Origin: Anaeromyces robustus
Lineage: Eukaryota > Neocallimastigomycota > Neocallimastigomycetes > Neocallimastigales > Neocallimastigaceae
DNA length: 50,000 nt
Assembly (NCBI GenBank): GCA_002104895.1
Contig: MCFG01000144.1
Coordinates: forward strand, 67,501-117,500
Reading direction: 5' to 3'
Within the stretch, counting starts at the first letter, position 1. Each line of letters begins with the position of its first letter. This document shows positions 1 through 15,533 of the stretch, piece by piece. The position numbers were made by a program, and so were the translations under genes. The notes under the pieces are model-generated. The model was given only the letters and a program-made list of their open reading frames with translations. It was not told where the DNA came from and did not search any database.

Positions 1-3000
1 TTTTCTTTTTTAATATTATTACCAAGAATAACTTTAACAATGAAAATTGAAACTTCCCCTGCTAAATTACAAAGTTCTGGTTCATTACATTTTTCAGCAA
101 ATTTATTAACTTCTTCTAATAATTCAAATAATTCTTTAGTATTTACATCATCATTCTTTGGATAATCTTTTATTTTTAATAATCTATTCTTTAATAAAGA
201 TTGAACTCTTTCATAAAGTTGTTGTTGATCATGACTACCATAGAGTTGTTTAACTAAATGTAATAATGGCATAACTAATTCTAAAACTAAAACATTAGTA
301 GATTGTTTCTTAATAAAGATATCTAACATTTCTAAAACCTTGAACTTGAAATGTAAAATTTGTTGTTTTGAATCTAATATTTTTTTTTTTTTTTAATAAA
401 AAATAATATGAGAAAGAAAAAAAAAATAATAATAATAAGTATAAAAATAAAAATAAAAGATTGGTTATTTATTAAACATTAACGTAATTAAATATTGATA
501 ATTAAAATAAATGAAATTAATATACTACTACTACTACTACTACTACTACTAATAATAATAATAATAGTAATAATAATAATGTTAATAATAGTATAAATTA
601 ATATTATTAAATTTTTTTTACCTCTTCTACTATTCTTAATAATCTTTCTTTGTTTAAAGATTTCAGCTAATTTTTCATCGAAATCAAGCATTTCATCATC
701 ATTTAAATCTGATAATTCTTCTTCTTCTTCATCAAGATTATCAGCATTATTTGGATCCTTCTTTTGTAATACAGCTTGAATCTTTCTTCTTAATTCTTCA
801 TCAACTTCTTCATCATTATCATCATCTTCAATATCTAAATCATCATCATCATCATCATCACCATCTTCCATAATAATATCACCATCTTCTTCTTTATCAA
901 CATCCATATTATCTTCATCATCATTTTCTTCAATAATATTAGCACTTTCTTCTGGATTTAAGACCTATAATTTGATATATTTATATATTTATATATGTAT
1001 GTATGTGTATATATGTATATATGTATGTATTGTTATTAATTTAATTATTTTATTTTATTTTATTTTATTTTATGTAGATTATTTATTTATAATAAATAAA
1101 AAATAAAAAAATAAAAATTTAAAAATTAAAAAAACTTACATTAATAATTAAAGTAATGGCATTTTTAGTAAGTTTACCACAGAAGGCTTTGAAAACTTTT
1201 TCTGTAAGATTTCTTAATAATAAAGATGGTTTTAATAAAAAGCTAAGTAAAACATCTACTAAAACTTCAATTGGATTAGCTTCTTCTTCTTCTACTTTAG
1301 CATCTATTATTAATATATTTATATATATAAGTTAATATATTAAAATTAAAATTAAAATTAAAATATTAATATAATTAATATAATTAATTAATTTATTTAA
1401 TAATTTTAATAATTATATTCGTTTATTTACTCTTCTTTGATTTTTTAGTTTCAGCTGGGAATATTCTAATATAACAGTTAACAATATCATCTATATTAGC
1501 AATAGCTTCTTCAGTATCAGAATGTATTAATATAGCAAGATGAACTAATAAACTTTCAAAAGCTTTTAATTGCATAATTTCTTCCTTATCTGTAGTAGCA
1601 GATAACTATATATTTTAATTATTATTATTATTATTATTATTATTGTTATTTAGAAAAAAAAAATTGAAAAAAATATTTTTTTTTGATTATTAGTAAATTA
1701 TTATTATATTATATATTAGTATTTATGATTTAAATAAAATAGAAATAAAAAAATAAAAAAAAAAAAAATTAATTTTTATAATCATATATATTTTTATATT
1801 ATTATATTATTATATTATTATATTATTATATTATTATATTATTATAATTATAATAATAAAATTTTATTAACCTTTTTACTAATAGTATTAAGTGTATTTT
1901 TAGCATTAGCTTTAGCAGCTTTAGCTTCTTTATCTAATTCTACTAAGAATTTGATATTTTTAGCAGTGGATAATTTATCAATAATTTGTAAGAATTGAGT
2001 AGATGGAGCAACTATTTCTTCAGATGTATTAAGAGATGGTGAATTTAAGGATTCTCCTAAAACAGTTAAGAAACGAGAACGACAAAGTTCTTGAATTTTT
2101 TCAGAATCTTCTGGTTTTGGTAAAACTTTAAGATTTTCAGAGAAAGCTTTTTTACTTTCTTTTTCAACAACACAGAAACCATTAACAAATAAAAATTCAA
2201 ATATACTTAAATAAATTTCATCATTCTTTGGAATTTTTTGATTTTTAATAATTGAAACTAATTGATCAACAACCCAAGTACGATGAGCTTCAACCTTCTT
2301 AGTATCAGATTCAAAACTATTATTAAAAAAAGAAAAAGAAAAAAAAAATTAAAAAATTAAAAAATTAAAAAATTAAAATAAAAAAAATAAAAATAAAAAT
2401 AAAATTAAAATTAAAAAATAATTATTAAATATAAATGTAAATGTAAATAAATATATATACATATATATATATATATTTATAATTTATTATAAAATTACCT
2501 GTCTTGATCTAAGAAAATATTTCTTAAATAATCAATGTAAGATTTAATACCATCAATATTTAAAGTAGCAATAATAGAATCAATAGTTTTAGTTTTAGTA
2601 ATTTTATCAAAGTTTTGATTTCCATGTTTACCAGTTAATTGAGCTATTAATGCAATAGCAACAGTTGAATCTTCAGATGCAATTTTAATAAGATCTTGAA
2701 TTAATTGTAAAGCTAATTTATGAAGGTAAGTTTTATTAATAGAAAGATTATTTATTAATGAACGCATAAAGTTTGGTGCAAAAATAAATGGAATTTTTTC
2801 AGTTGAAAGTTTAGGTAAAATAATCTTAAATAATGAGAAACCAAGGTATTTTCTTTCGTATGTAGAATTAAATAAACATTCTTTTGTTTATTTATTTTTA
2901 TTTTATTTTATTTTATTTTTTATTTTTTATTTTTATTTTTGTATTTTTTTTTTTTTTTATTTTTTTTGAATATAATGAATTATTTATATTATTTTATAGA

Positions 3001-4833
3001 TAACAATAAAAAATAAAAATATAATATTAATAAAAATAATATTTATTATCATTATATTATTATTATTAGAAAAATAAAACTATTATTAATTAATTTCATT
3101 AAATAATATAAAATTACCATCAACAACAGTTAACCATAAATCTTGAAGAGTAATCATATCTTTTTCATTACTATTAAATAATTTATCAAAAATAATATTC
3201 CAAACAAAATGAATATGTGGATGTGTGTATGATGATTCCTAAATATAAGAAAAATTATTATTTTACATAAATTTGAATAATTATTCATATAAAATTAGTT
3301 ATTTAATACTGCAAATTATAAAATATATATAAAAAATCTATTATATTTATTATAAATGTTTTTATATTAATGATTAATATAATAATAATAATTACTAACT
3401 TTTAAGATAGTACATAATTTTGATGAATTTGAAGAATGTAAAATATTTGTATGTTTCCAATTAATAACTTTTGAGTAATCGTATTTTGGATATAATTCTT
3501 GTGCTTTAATAGTAAAAGCAAGTTCTTCTGGAGTATTAACACCATCCTTTAATATTTCTTCAATAATATGATTTAATATATTTTTATTATTTATTTTTTT
3601 TATCTTGATATATATGTGAATATAAATTATAATAATAATAATAATGATAATAATGATAATAATAATAATAATAATAAATAAATAATATTATGTTAGTTTC
3701 TCTTAAATCATTTTAAATTAATTATTAATTAATTTTTGAAATTTCATATTTATATTTTAAAATTTTCTTTTAATTATTATATTTATGATATTTTTATTTT
3801 TTAATTTTTGTCTTTCATTATTATTTTTTTAATAATTAACTATGTATAAAATATATAACTTTTCATTATTTCACTATATCTTAATCATTTTGTTGATTTT
3901 TATAATTATAATAAAATAAAAATAAGATAAACTTTTATATTAATAATATAAACCTGTGAGAAAAGCAATATTATAATTTTGAAGCTTGATTCTTTTAAAT
4001 ATGATTTTTTATTTGAACACATTAATAAATATTCAAACATCTTTTTTAATTCTTCTTCTGTAGTATTTGGATGTTCTATGATTCCTGATTGGATAATAGA
4101 TGCAACACCAAATAATTTACCAAATAACATTTCTTTTTCTTCCTATTAAATTGAAATTAATATATATGTATATAAATATATTATTTATATTACGGATTGT
4201 AATTAAAAGAATATCAAGAATATAATATGTTAATATAATAATTATTATTATGGAAATATAATTTTTATATCATAATTCTTAATAAGAAGAATTATTATAA
4301 TTAAAAAAAAAATATTACTTGAGCTTTCATTCCATTAGAAGTTTCTGTTGCTTTTTCTAAAAGTGCTAAAACATCTGATATAGTTATAAAAGATAACATA
4401 GAAAGTAACTATATACATATATATTTTAAGAAATGTTAAACAATTAATATCAATATATACAAATTAATTATAAAATCTAATTCTTTTTTTAATATATTTA
4501 ATATTATAATAATTTAATTATATATAATTATTTAATTTAATTTCATAATATATTTACTTCAGTTAAAGCAACTGAAAAACCTTGTCTAGCACTATCTCTT
4601 GATGAAGGAAGACCACGAATTAAACGTTTTAATGCGTAAAGAACATCTGGAGAACAAAGAGTTTCTAAACGTTCAACTGAAGTATCCTTTAAATATTCAT
4701 CCCAATTATCTTTATTATCTTCTTGATATTGTTCTTGAAATTGATATAAAGCTTTAATAAGTGATACAGCTGCTTTATTTCTAGCTTCTGTATTTATAGA
4801 AGCTAAATCCCAAAAATATTGTAATGTAGACAT
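1..4833 (-). CDS. POL5: Pol5 / MYBBP1A-family ribosome biogenesis protein (3' end beyond left edge)
   Basis: Members of this family are nucleolar HEAT-like proteins needed for rRNA synthesis and 60S assembly; despite the name they are not considered real polymerases. I assembled eleven exons on the minus strand with GT-AG borders and continuous phase: 4558-4833, 4319-4408, 3954-4142, 3400-3603, 3118-3238, 2499-2880, 1872-2316, 1431-1605, 1140-1303, 622-964 and 1-373 (continuing). About 920 codons are visible; yeast Pol5 is about 1020 residues. The N-terminus carries the family signature (FWDLASINTEAR, then LKRLIRGLPSSRDSARQGF), followed by LFGKLFGVASIIQSG. Exon 10 encodes a very acidic Asp/Glu block followed by LSDLNDDEMLDFDEKLAEIF, matching the conserved acidic-block-plus-MD-x-DE-x-LA segment. 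The start ATG (4831-4833) opens directly into the conserved domain, so no upstream exon is needed. The last exons and stop lie outside the window. Confidence 0.87.
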
Positions 4834-5975
<1,142 letters not shown>

Positions 5976-8900
5976 TTAAATAAATAATATAAGAGAGACG
6001 ATAATAGAAACCATAAATGTAAGTAAACTCTTCTTATACATAGAAATAGCTCCACTTGGGTTACATTTTTCTGGATTATTTTCATCTTCAATACATTCAA
6101 CGAATCCCATATGAGTAAGTGAACAAATTTCAATATCATCAGTCTCTTCATTGACAGCTACATAATTATTAACACAAACTAAATCAAATTCACTATCCTT
6201 TTCTTCGACAGTGTATGTACAATTAGTAAATACACCAGAAACAGATTGAATGTATTTAGTATTAAGGGAAGTAACTACAGCAGTAGAATTGTTAACAAGA
6301 GAAATATTTTCTACAGCACTTTTAATCTTATCTGGATAAGATTCACTGAAAGCAACTGGGAAGTTAACAATAACCTTGTCATCATATTCACAAGTCTTAT
6401 CTGAAACAAGATTAAGCATAAATCCAGTACCACAGTAGTAATACTTTGAATTAAGGTAGTAGTATTGACCTACAACACAATTTCTCTTAATACATTCGGT
6501 AGCTTCAATACCTTCAGAATCATAAACACATTGATAAATTTCTCCACTAACAGTGAAGTAGTAACCACTATCAGAAATCTTTTCACAAACATATTTATCT
6601 TGGTCACATTCATACATTTCCTTATCAACAGTGTAGTAATAACCTGTTCTGACTTTACCATCAATAGTTGTTTTATTTTGATAAAGACTAAATCTGTTAA
6701 CATAAACATCATTTGGATTAGTACTAACTAAAGCATAACCACCAGCTTGTGGAGAAACCCACTTATCATTTTCATACTTAAACATGTATCTACTAATACT
6801 ATCATAGTAGTAAACATCTTCTTCTGGTTCATAAATATCACATTTAGATTCAACACAACCATAAATCTTGATGGAATTATTTCTACCATCATAATCTCTA
6901 ATGGTAGCAGTATTATTTGTTGACATACTAACAACATAGTAAGCATTATCAACAATTCTTTCAGCAGAGAAAGCATTCATAGAATACATGTATTGTGAAA
7001 GACCATAAATCTTGGATGTAATGGTATCAGCCTTGAAACATTCACCAGTTTCACGAGATTTAATATCATTAACAACTAAAGCAAGTTCACCCTTATAGGT
7101 AATACAGAATTCCATATTCTTTATATCAGATTTTGGTGTACATTTATTGTTGGCGTATATACAAGTAATATCATTTTCATAAGCAAAGGAGTAGGAATCA
7201 CTATTTGGATTGAACATAATAATTCTCTTATTTACATCAGCGTAATAAGTAGCAGTTTCTGGTTTATCAATAATAGAACAACTACTGTCATTACATTTGA
7301 AAAGTTTAACATTTTCATTATTGTAACTTTCAATAGAATTACCACTAACTAAAGTATTAGTTTCAACATTAATAAAGTAGTAACCAGTACTAACTAATTG
7401 AACAATACTACTTTCATTGATCTTGTAAATACTGCTACCAATAGTAAAGTATTCACTACTGTATTTATCAAGAGCTTCAATACAGTTAGTAGTGGTTGTT
7501 GTGTAGGTATAAATAGAAGTGGTACCATCAATAATTTCTGGATCAATAACAATGGTATCTGTGGCAAAGTAAAGAATGGAACGATCGCTGTTAGTACAAT
7601 AACTACCAGCAGAAATAGCAGTAACACTAGTAGTACTAATGCTTACTTTATTGTTAATGAAACATTTATTGTTATTGAAAGTACAAATTGGAATAGATAA
7701 TAATTCGGATGTAGTAAGTTCATTACAACCAGTAGTTGAACAAGAAATAATGTTGTAAACAACTGAAGTTGCTCTTTCACTGTTAGAAACTAAACTATCT
7801 TCTTCTTCTGAAGTTGAATCTCTCTTGGATGAAATAATTTGGGTGGTAGCACTACGATAAATACCAGAATTTACAGTAATGGCTTTACATGGAGTAGTAT
7901 TACAATTTACAAGAACATTTGAAGCTTTAGCAACATAATAACCTGGATTGGCATCTTTTAATTCACAATTAACACTGGTTAAAGCAGAACATTCAATGAT
8001 TTTCTTTCCAGCATCTACAGTAACAGCTGCATTATAGTAACCGGCTGAAGCATTAACAGTAGTACATTTCATGGAATTTTCACAGTTAATAAGAACAGCA
8101 TTATCATTTGTAATATAATAACCACTAGTAGCACCTATAGTAGAACAGGATTTTCCTTTACATTTAATTAAACCTTTTTGACCATTATCTTCACCATTAT
8201 TAAGATAAAAGTGTTCTGTCTTTTTCATAGTTGATAATGAAATAATATCACAGCTTGTTGATGAAGTACATTTAATAATACCACTGTCACTACCACTGAG
8301 ATAATAACCAGTAGAAGCTGAGGCTGTACGGCAACTTGTATTATCACAGTAAATTAAAGGTTTAGAAGTACTATCACTACCAGCGTTTACATAATAGTTA
8401 GTAGATGCAACAGAAACACAAACTTTATTATCATCACAGGAAATAAGAGTTTTTTTACTATTTTCATTGCTATTATTAATGTAGAATCCAGCGGTTTCAA
8501 TTTGAGAAATATCACCACTCTTGTTACAGTAATAACCAGCGTTATTTAAAGTATCAAGGAAATAGGTTTCAGAAACACAAGTTTTTCCAGATGTACAGGT
8601 TTTTTTAGACTTGTTACAATTGTAGATTGTATTTGAAGTACCTGATGAACTACCACTGGATAAACGATGATCAGTGTCACTAACATAGATAACACCATCA
8701 GTAATAACACGTGAAATATAATATTTTGTAACTTTATATAATATATTATTATTAGAAGTTACACCTGGGAAACCTTTGGAAGATGGTGTATTAACAAAGT
8801 AGTAAAGAGCATCTGAATTATCAGCACTAGAAACAATGACAGAATATTTATCTTCGTCACTTTCGTCTTCATCATCACTACTTTTCTTTTCAGTTGGGAG

Positions 8901-10274
8901 ATCTATGCAAAGTTGTAATTCAGAATTTGTATATCTATAGTTACCATTTACTTTATCTTGGTAAACTCCATCTTCATCCTTAGTACAAGCAGTATCAGTA
9001 CAAATTAAAATTTCATCTTCATCAGTTGATTTATCTACATAATAACCTGGATAAATATCTTGACCAATTTTCAATGAATTACAACCATTAGATATACATT
9101 GAATTAATGGATAAGTGGTATTAGTATTTTCATCTGAATTTCTGAAATAACCTTTAGAATCGTCCGATGAAGGATTTGAACATTTAACTTCTCCATTATT
9201 ATCGGTACATGAAATAACACTGTAAGTTTCTTCGCCATCACCCATGGAAAGATAATGTCCATAATTTTCTGCATATTGAAGACTACAACTGTTACTATGA
9301 CAACTAATTAATTGTTCTTCGTCATCACCATAGTTACCATTATTGAAAAATGAATTAACAGATGGTACATATATTTTACAGGAATCACTACTACTACAAT
9401 GAATAATATTTTTACTACTAACTCCATTCATGTAGTATACTCCAGTATCACCTGAAATTGCATTACATTCTACTTCATCATTTTTTTTGGCACATTTAAT
9501 TAATGGATAAGAACCGTCATCATCAGCATTAAGGAAAATACCTTCATCACTTTGAGCAGATTGTACACAACCTTTGGTATCACTGCATTTTATAAGTGTT
9601 TTTTTTGAATTTAAATATACATCACCACTATTAATTTTATCTGTTTTTATTTTACATTCACCATCTTTACATGTAATAATAGCATTAGTTAATGAAGTAG
9701 CCCCTTCATTAACAAAAACTTGTGATGGTAATGTACTATCTTCGTATTTTATATATTGATATGCTAATCCATTATCATTTATGTAAACATTAAAGTATGA
9801 ATCCGAATAGCCATCATTATCTATAAAGTATAAGCCTGCTTTACTAATTAAAGTACATTTTACCCTACTGTCTTTTTCTTCACATACATATCCTTGTGAT
9901 GCTTTATTTTCAGTTGTTATATATTTATCATTATAAAAAAAGTAATTTCCAGAACCATTAATTTTATCATCACTATCTAAATTTATTTCATAATCTTTAT
10001 CAATACATGGAGGATTACTGAGCTCATTAGTAGTAGCGTCATATTTACAATTAGGGATTGCACTCACTTTATTAGAGAGTATCAAACATCCTATTAAAGT
10101 AGATCTTCATTTATATATAAATATATATAAAAATTTGTATTGATGTATTTAATATTTTATTTTAAATACAATATTATATTATACTATTTTATTATAATTT
10201 TTTATACATTAATAAAAAGCAATGACTGCTTTGTTATATACTTACAACTTTAATATTGTAGATTTTGATTTCAT
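5976..10274 (-). CDS. Secreted Cys-rich GYY-repeat surface protein, scaffoldin-like (1385 aa)
   Basis: The main exon (5976-10104) has no ATG at its 5' end and reads into a stop upstream. A GTAAGT donor at 10245 joins a 29-nt first exon (10246-10274, starting with ATG) to an AG acceptor at 10105. The joined start reads MKSKSTILKLSTLIGC and continues into a hydrophobic stretch, a convincing signal peptide. The mature protein has roughly 22 units of the form (L/I)I-x-C-x(3-6)-C-x(6-10)-G-Y-Y, each about 25-45 residues with two Cys, then a divergent C-terminal half. It ends with CNPSGA followed by a short Lys-bearing segment and about 15 hydrophobic residues at the very C-terminus. That tail resembles a GPI-anchor signal or a membrane tail. 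I recall similar repeat proteins (ScaA) being described as cellulosome scaffoldins of anaerobic fungi, so cohesin-like dockerin binding is possible but unproven. A paralogue lies at 46935-50000 on the same strand. Confidence 0.8.
10105..10245 (-). other. 141-bp intron separating the signal-peptide exon of the repeat-protein gene
   Basis: The donor GTAAGT (10245 downwards) and acceptor AG at 10105-10106 give the only phase-compatible join I found. Without this intron, the first in-frame codons upstream of the main exon hit a stop and no ATG is available. Confidence 0.75.
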
Positions 10275-10526
10275 TCTTATTTCTTTATTAATATAAATAA
10301 TATAATCTATATATTATATTTATTATATTAAAAGTATAATATTAATATCAATAATTAATTAATAATATTAATGATAGTATATATAAAAGAATTGAATATA
10401 TATTATAGTATTTTATTAATATTTATTTTATTATTTCGAAAATTTTCATGTTAATCTACATCATTGAATATTTATTTATTATTTTATTTTTATTTTCATT
10501 TTCATTTTTTAATTTTATACATTTTT

Positions 10527-10559
<33 letters not shown>

Positions 10560-11278
10560 TTTTTATTATTATTACTATTATTATTTTCTTTTTTTTTTTT
10601 TCTTATTTTTAATTTATATTTTCATCAAAAATTATTAATAAGCATATTTATTTATTATAATTATTTACAATTTATATTTAGAACAAAAATGCTATAATAA
10701 TATTTATTTTATTGTTTCTTTTCTCTTTTTTTTCTCTCTCTTCTTATTTATATTTCTTAAAAAAAAAAAAATTCTGATATTCCAAAAACTGTCTTGAAAA
10801 AGAGATACTTTTAATAAAAATTTTTAAAATATGAAAAAAAATTTTTTCAAAAAAGTGAAATAATTTGCTTTATATTGAGTAGGAAATTTATTCTTTAATG
10901 TTAATGAAGTTTTATTATTAGTTATAAACGTAATATTATTATGAAAAATTAATGAATAAAGTTTTTCATGAAATTGATTTATAATAAAGTAAAATTTAAC
11001 TTTTAAAAAAATGAAAGGAAATTTTTTAAATACTATTATATAGTTAAAAATAGATATTTTTTTTAAAAAAAAACTATATTTTTCTATTATTAACTATAAA
11101 TAATTATAAAGTTTATTAAATAAACAAATGCTAAATAATCATAATTAAATAATAATATACATAATAAAGATAATCTTTATATTAAAAAAATAATATATAA
11201 ATATATATATTTATAAAAACAATCATTAAATAATAAAATTGAATATTTCAATACCTTTATCAATATAATAAGTACTTC

Positions 11279-11329
<51 letters not shown>

Positions 11330-13408
11330 ATATAATTATAAATTTTATTAGAATAATATTTAATTTTATATCTTTATTATTATTTTATATTTTTATGGTA
11401 CTTGTTATAATAAAATACTTCCTCGGAAACCTTATTACAATAAAAATAAAACAAAAATCATCATTCAAAAAATAAAAAATAAAAAATATCTATATATATA
11501 AGCCTTTTTTAATATTATTCCTTAAATTTTTTTTTTTAAAAAAAAGTATGAAGTTTAATTATAGTTATTTTCATTTTCAATTTTAGATCATTATTATTTT
11601 AGATTTATGCTGTTTTATATTATAATATTCATTTTATTATAATTTTAATATTACTTTATAGCAATGATTAATTAATCATTATTATCGGAATATAAATATT
11701 GTTAAATTAAAAAAATTAAAATAAACATTATATAATTATTATGTAGATATAGTTAAGTAACCAAATTTTTTATAAAAATTTTCAAAATTAAGTAAATTTT
11801 CTTCTGTTTATATAATTTATTTTTATTTGAACAAAAAATATTTGGTTTGTTTCATATAAAATATTTATTAATATTTAAACATGTTACAATTTATAATATA
11901 TTATATAAAATAGAATATTTTTATCATATTTAAATAATAAAATATTTTAAACATTTCTCATTTTTATCTTTTATAATGCTAAAATAATAATACATACACA
12001 ATATTATCATTAATGATTAAAAAAAGAAAAAGTTTTATTCATAATAAAGTATTTTAAATTTATTAAAAATTTATTAATTTTTCTTTTACATATTTATTTT
12101 TATGATTATAATTATTATATAATAAAAGTATATATAATATAAATATTATATTAAATATTAATTGACATTAATGAATCGGATAATTTTTTTTTTTAATTTT
12201 AATTTTATTTATAAAATTATTATATTTTACTGCTCATTATTAATAAATAAAGTATATAAAAAAATATTAATATATTTAAAGTTCATGGATAAGCAAAAAT
12301 TAATTTTGTAATATGTAAAAATCAAAAATTTCCTAACCAGTTATAATTAAACAATATTATGTATGACTTTTTTTTAATACTTTAAATTTTATATTTTGAT
12401 GTTCATTATATATTTGAAAGTTAAAATAAATAATATATATTATCATTAAATATTGATCATAAGATATATATACATAAATATACATCAGCCTTGTTTAAAT
12501 ATTAACATATTGATATATTAATAAATATATAATACTAATTATTTATATATTATTACATATTTATTATTTTATTGAACAATTGTTCTATTTAGAATAAATA
12601 GATCTTTTTATGTTTAATTAATTAATAATAGAATATATATGTTTATTTTCATATAGATTCATATTTTTTTATTATTTTCAAATTTGATTTTTAAATGATG
12701 TATATTTTATAAAATTAATTTGTTTTTATTTTTTATATATTAAAATATAATTTTATAGTGTCTTTTATTTGTTTAAATAAGTTTAATTGTTAAAATATAT
12801 TTAAATGTTTAGTGTTACCATAATGATTAATAATTTTCTAAAAAAAAAAAAAAAAATGTAAAATATATTAAAAACTTATAATAATATTAATAATAATTAT
12901 ATTAATTCATGTTATTAAAATTTTAATATTCCTTTTAATTATAAATAAAAATTATTATTTGCCATTATCAATATTTCATATCAATATTTTTTTTACTGAT
13001 ATTTAGTAATTTAATATTATTATTTTTATATATCATAGATACAATAAATTTATATAAATTTTATATTTAATAATTTTTTAAATTATATATAATATATAAA
13101 TATATTCATTTTGCTAAAATTTATAAAATCATTAAGTGAAATTTAAATTAAATCAATTATTATAAACATTAATTTATACAATCATAAAGTAGATATTAAA
13201 AATTAAATAATGTTTATAAAGTTTTAAATTCTTAATATATTAATTAAATTTTTTTTGTATTTTCATTGATTAGTATAGTTTATTTTATTATCTTTAATAA
13301 TGTGTATTAAAAGTAAAAATATTTTTTTTATAAACAATATAGTATTAAAAAGATTTATAAAAACAAAATAGAAAAATTTACTATACAATACTTTATTAAA
13401 AAATAAAT
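10275..13408. other. Long A+T-rich gene-free stretch
   Basis: About 3.1 kb without any coding region I can support. It holds T runs near 10530-10560, a short (TTA)n array near 11281-11328, several A/T hairpin-like stretches, and isolated short open frames that look random. No tRNA-like arm or known repeat family was recognised. Confidence 0.6.
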
Positions 13409-14322
13409 ATGAAAGATATAAGAAATGAGGTTTTAAAACTACTTATTGGTATATTATGTGATCATAACCATGATATAATTTTAAAAAAAAATAAAACTGT
13501 TCCCATACAATTGTCAGATATTGAAAAAGATTTAAATAATTATATCCTAAACACAGAAATAGATGGTTAGTTCTGTGAAATATAATAATAATCCACATAA
13601 ATTATGTATTATAATAATATTAAAATAGTAGAAGGAATGATATCATATAAAATACATGTATATAATTAAATAAGCTAATGTACTTTTGAATAAATTTATA
13701 CTTTAATATTTAAAGATGAATATATTAAAAAAGTAATTAATAAATTACAACAAATAATAGGTAAAAAATACTATATATATTTTACTGATAATCAAAATAT
13801 AATAAATCTATTTAATATGAATATTATTCTCAGCTATTTTTTCTTTTTTTTAAATAAAATCTTATATATTTAATAATAAAGATAAATATAAAAATATTAA
13901 TATCAAATTAAATAATGAAATAAATAACAATATTAGTATTAATGATAATAAAAATTTGATAAAAAACACAAAATTTAAATCTATTAAAGAAAAAAGCAAT
14001 TTAAAGAAAAATCAAATTAAAGTGGACAAAAATGATTTTTTTAATCTTAATAATAAAAAAGATACTTTAAAAAATTATAATAATGAAACTAAACTCACTT
14101 CCTTAAATCCTAAATATTTAAAAAATGAAAAAAATATTATTAAAAATGGAGTTAACTATATAATAAATAATGAAGTACCATTAGAATCTTACATCTCGTT
14201 AAATGATATAAATAATCAAAGTAAAACTAATAAAAAGAAAACTCTAACAACTATTTCTAATAATTATAATAGTAATGAGAATAATAATATAGGTATAAGT
14301 AATATTGATGAATTAAACAAAT

Positions 14323-14359
<37 letters not shown>

Positions 14360-14375
14360 TAACAACAACAACAAC

Positions 14376-14416
<41 letters not shown>

Positions 14417-14462
14417 TAACAATAACAATAACAATAACAATAACAATAACAATAACAATAAC

Positions 14463-14504
<42 letters not shown>

Positions 14505-15150
14505 GAAATACATAAAAAAAAAGATATTGTAATAAGTTATGATGATTCTAAGTTAAAAAAAGAATTAAATCATGTAAAAATCTTAATAGATCCTAATAAT
14601 CATAACAAAGATGAAATTAATTCATATATCATATCTAAAGATAATAATAATAATTATGATAATAATAATATTATACATAAAAACAATCAAATAACATCAA
14701 TATATTTAAATAATGATGATATTAAAATAAAAGAAAATAAAAATTACTTTATTCAAATAAAGAAAAAACAACAAGAAAATTATCATACATTAGAAATTAA
14801 AATAAATGGTACAATAATTAATGAACAAAATATAAACGATTTTAATTTGACAGGTATAATTAATATATATATAATGTATTTTTTTTTTATTAATTATATA
14901 TAAAATCGTATATAATATTTTACTCTTATAAAATATTTCAATTAATTATAATATTGTATATAAAAATTAATCATTAAAAATAGAAATATATCTTCCTAAT
15001 CAGTTGAATCAAAGGAAAACTAAAGACAAATCTTATCTTTTTTTTATATTTATTATTTTTAAAAAAATAATATATAAACTTATTAATAAAATTATATTCA
15101 AAGCTATTGAGAAATTTATAAATAACATAGTACAATCAAAAATATTTTAA
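13409..15150 (+). CDS. Hypothetical protein with N-terminal coiled region and long Asn tract (446 aa, 4 exons)
   Basis: I do not recognise this protein. Four exons join in phase with GT-AG borders: 13409-13565, 13716-13760, 13882-14853 and 14984-15150, giving 1341 nt ending at TAA. The N-terminus (MKDIRNEVLKLLIGILCD) and the stretch after it are predicted helical, with an IKKVINKLQQII segment that could be a short coiled coil. Residues about 217-275 are almost pure Asn. The rest is rich in Asn, Lys and Ile. The last exon carries a short hydrophobic patch (YLFFIFIIF) before a basic stretch; it is too short to call a membrane helix. The consistent phase across three introns is the main evidence that this is a real gene. 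Start and last exon are less certain than the middle. Confidence 0.6.
14328..14504 (+). repeat. Coding AAT/AAC tract encoding poly-Asn
   Basis: Fifty-odd consecutive Asn codons. The flanks are AAT repeats with some AAC; the centre (about 14410-14465) is a regular AAT-AAC hexanucleotide array. Frame is kept throughout, and the surrounding reading frame is open. Confidence 0.9.
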
Positions 15151-15491
15151 TATATTTCTAATATATATTCTCATTAAGTTTAATAAAACCATTTTAATGA
15201 AATAGAATGCATTATTTTTTAATTAATATTAAAAAAATTGAATATTAATAATATAAATATATAATTTATAAAGACAACAATCATTTAAATCAAAAATAAC
15301 TCCGAAGTATTGTTAATAAGTTTTTTTGTTGTTATCTATTTTATAATTAAAACTGAAAATAAAAACTATTAAAATAAAATAAATTTAAATAGATAAATAA
15401 TAATAAAAAAAAAAAACTGAAAATAAAACTATTAAAATAAAATAAAAAAAAAAAAAAAGAAAATAAAAACTATTAAAATAAAATAAATTTA

Positions 15492-15533
<42 letters not shown>

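Noticed and set aside
6465-9759. Several frames of 60-100 codons on both strands inside the first repeat-protein gene.
   Set aside because: They overlap a 4.1-kb frame with clear repeat structure and have no features of their own.
10083-10085. A TTG as the start codon of the first repeat-protein gene.
   Set aside because: An in-phase upstream exon with ATG and a complete signal peptide explains the start better.
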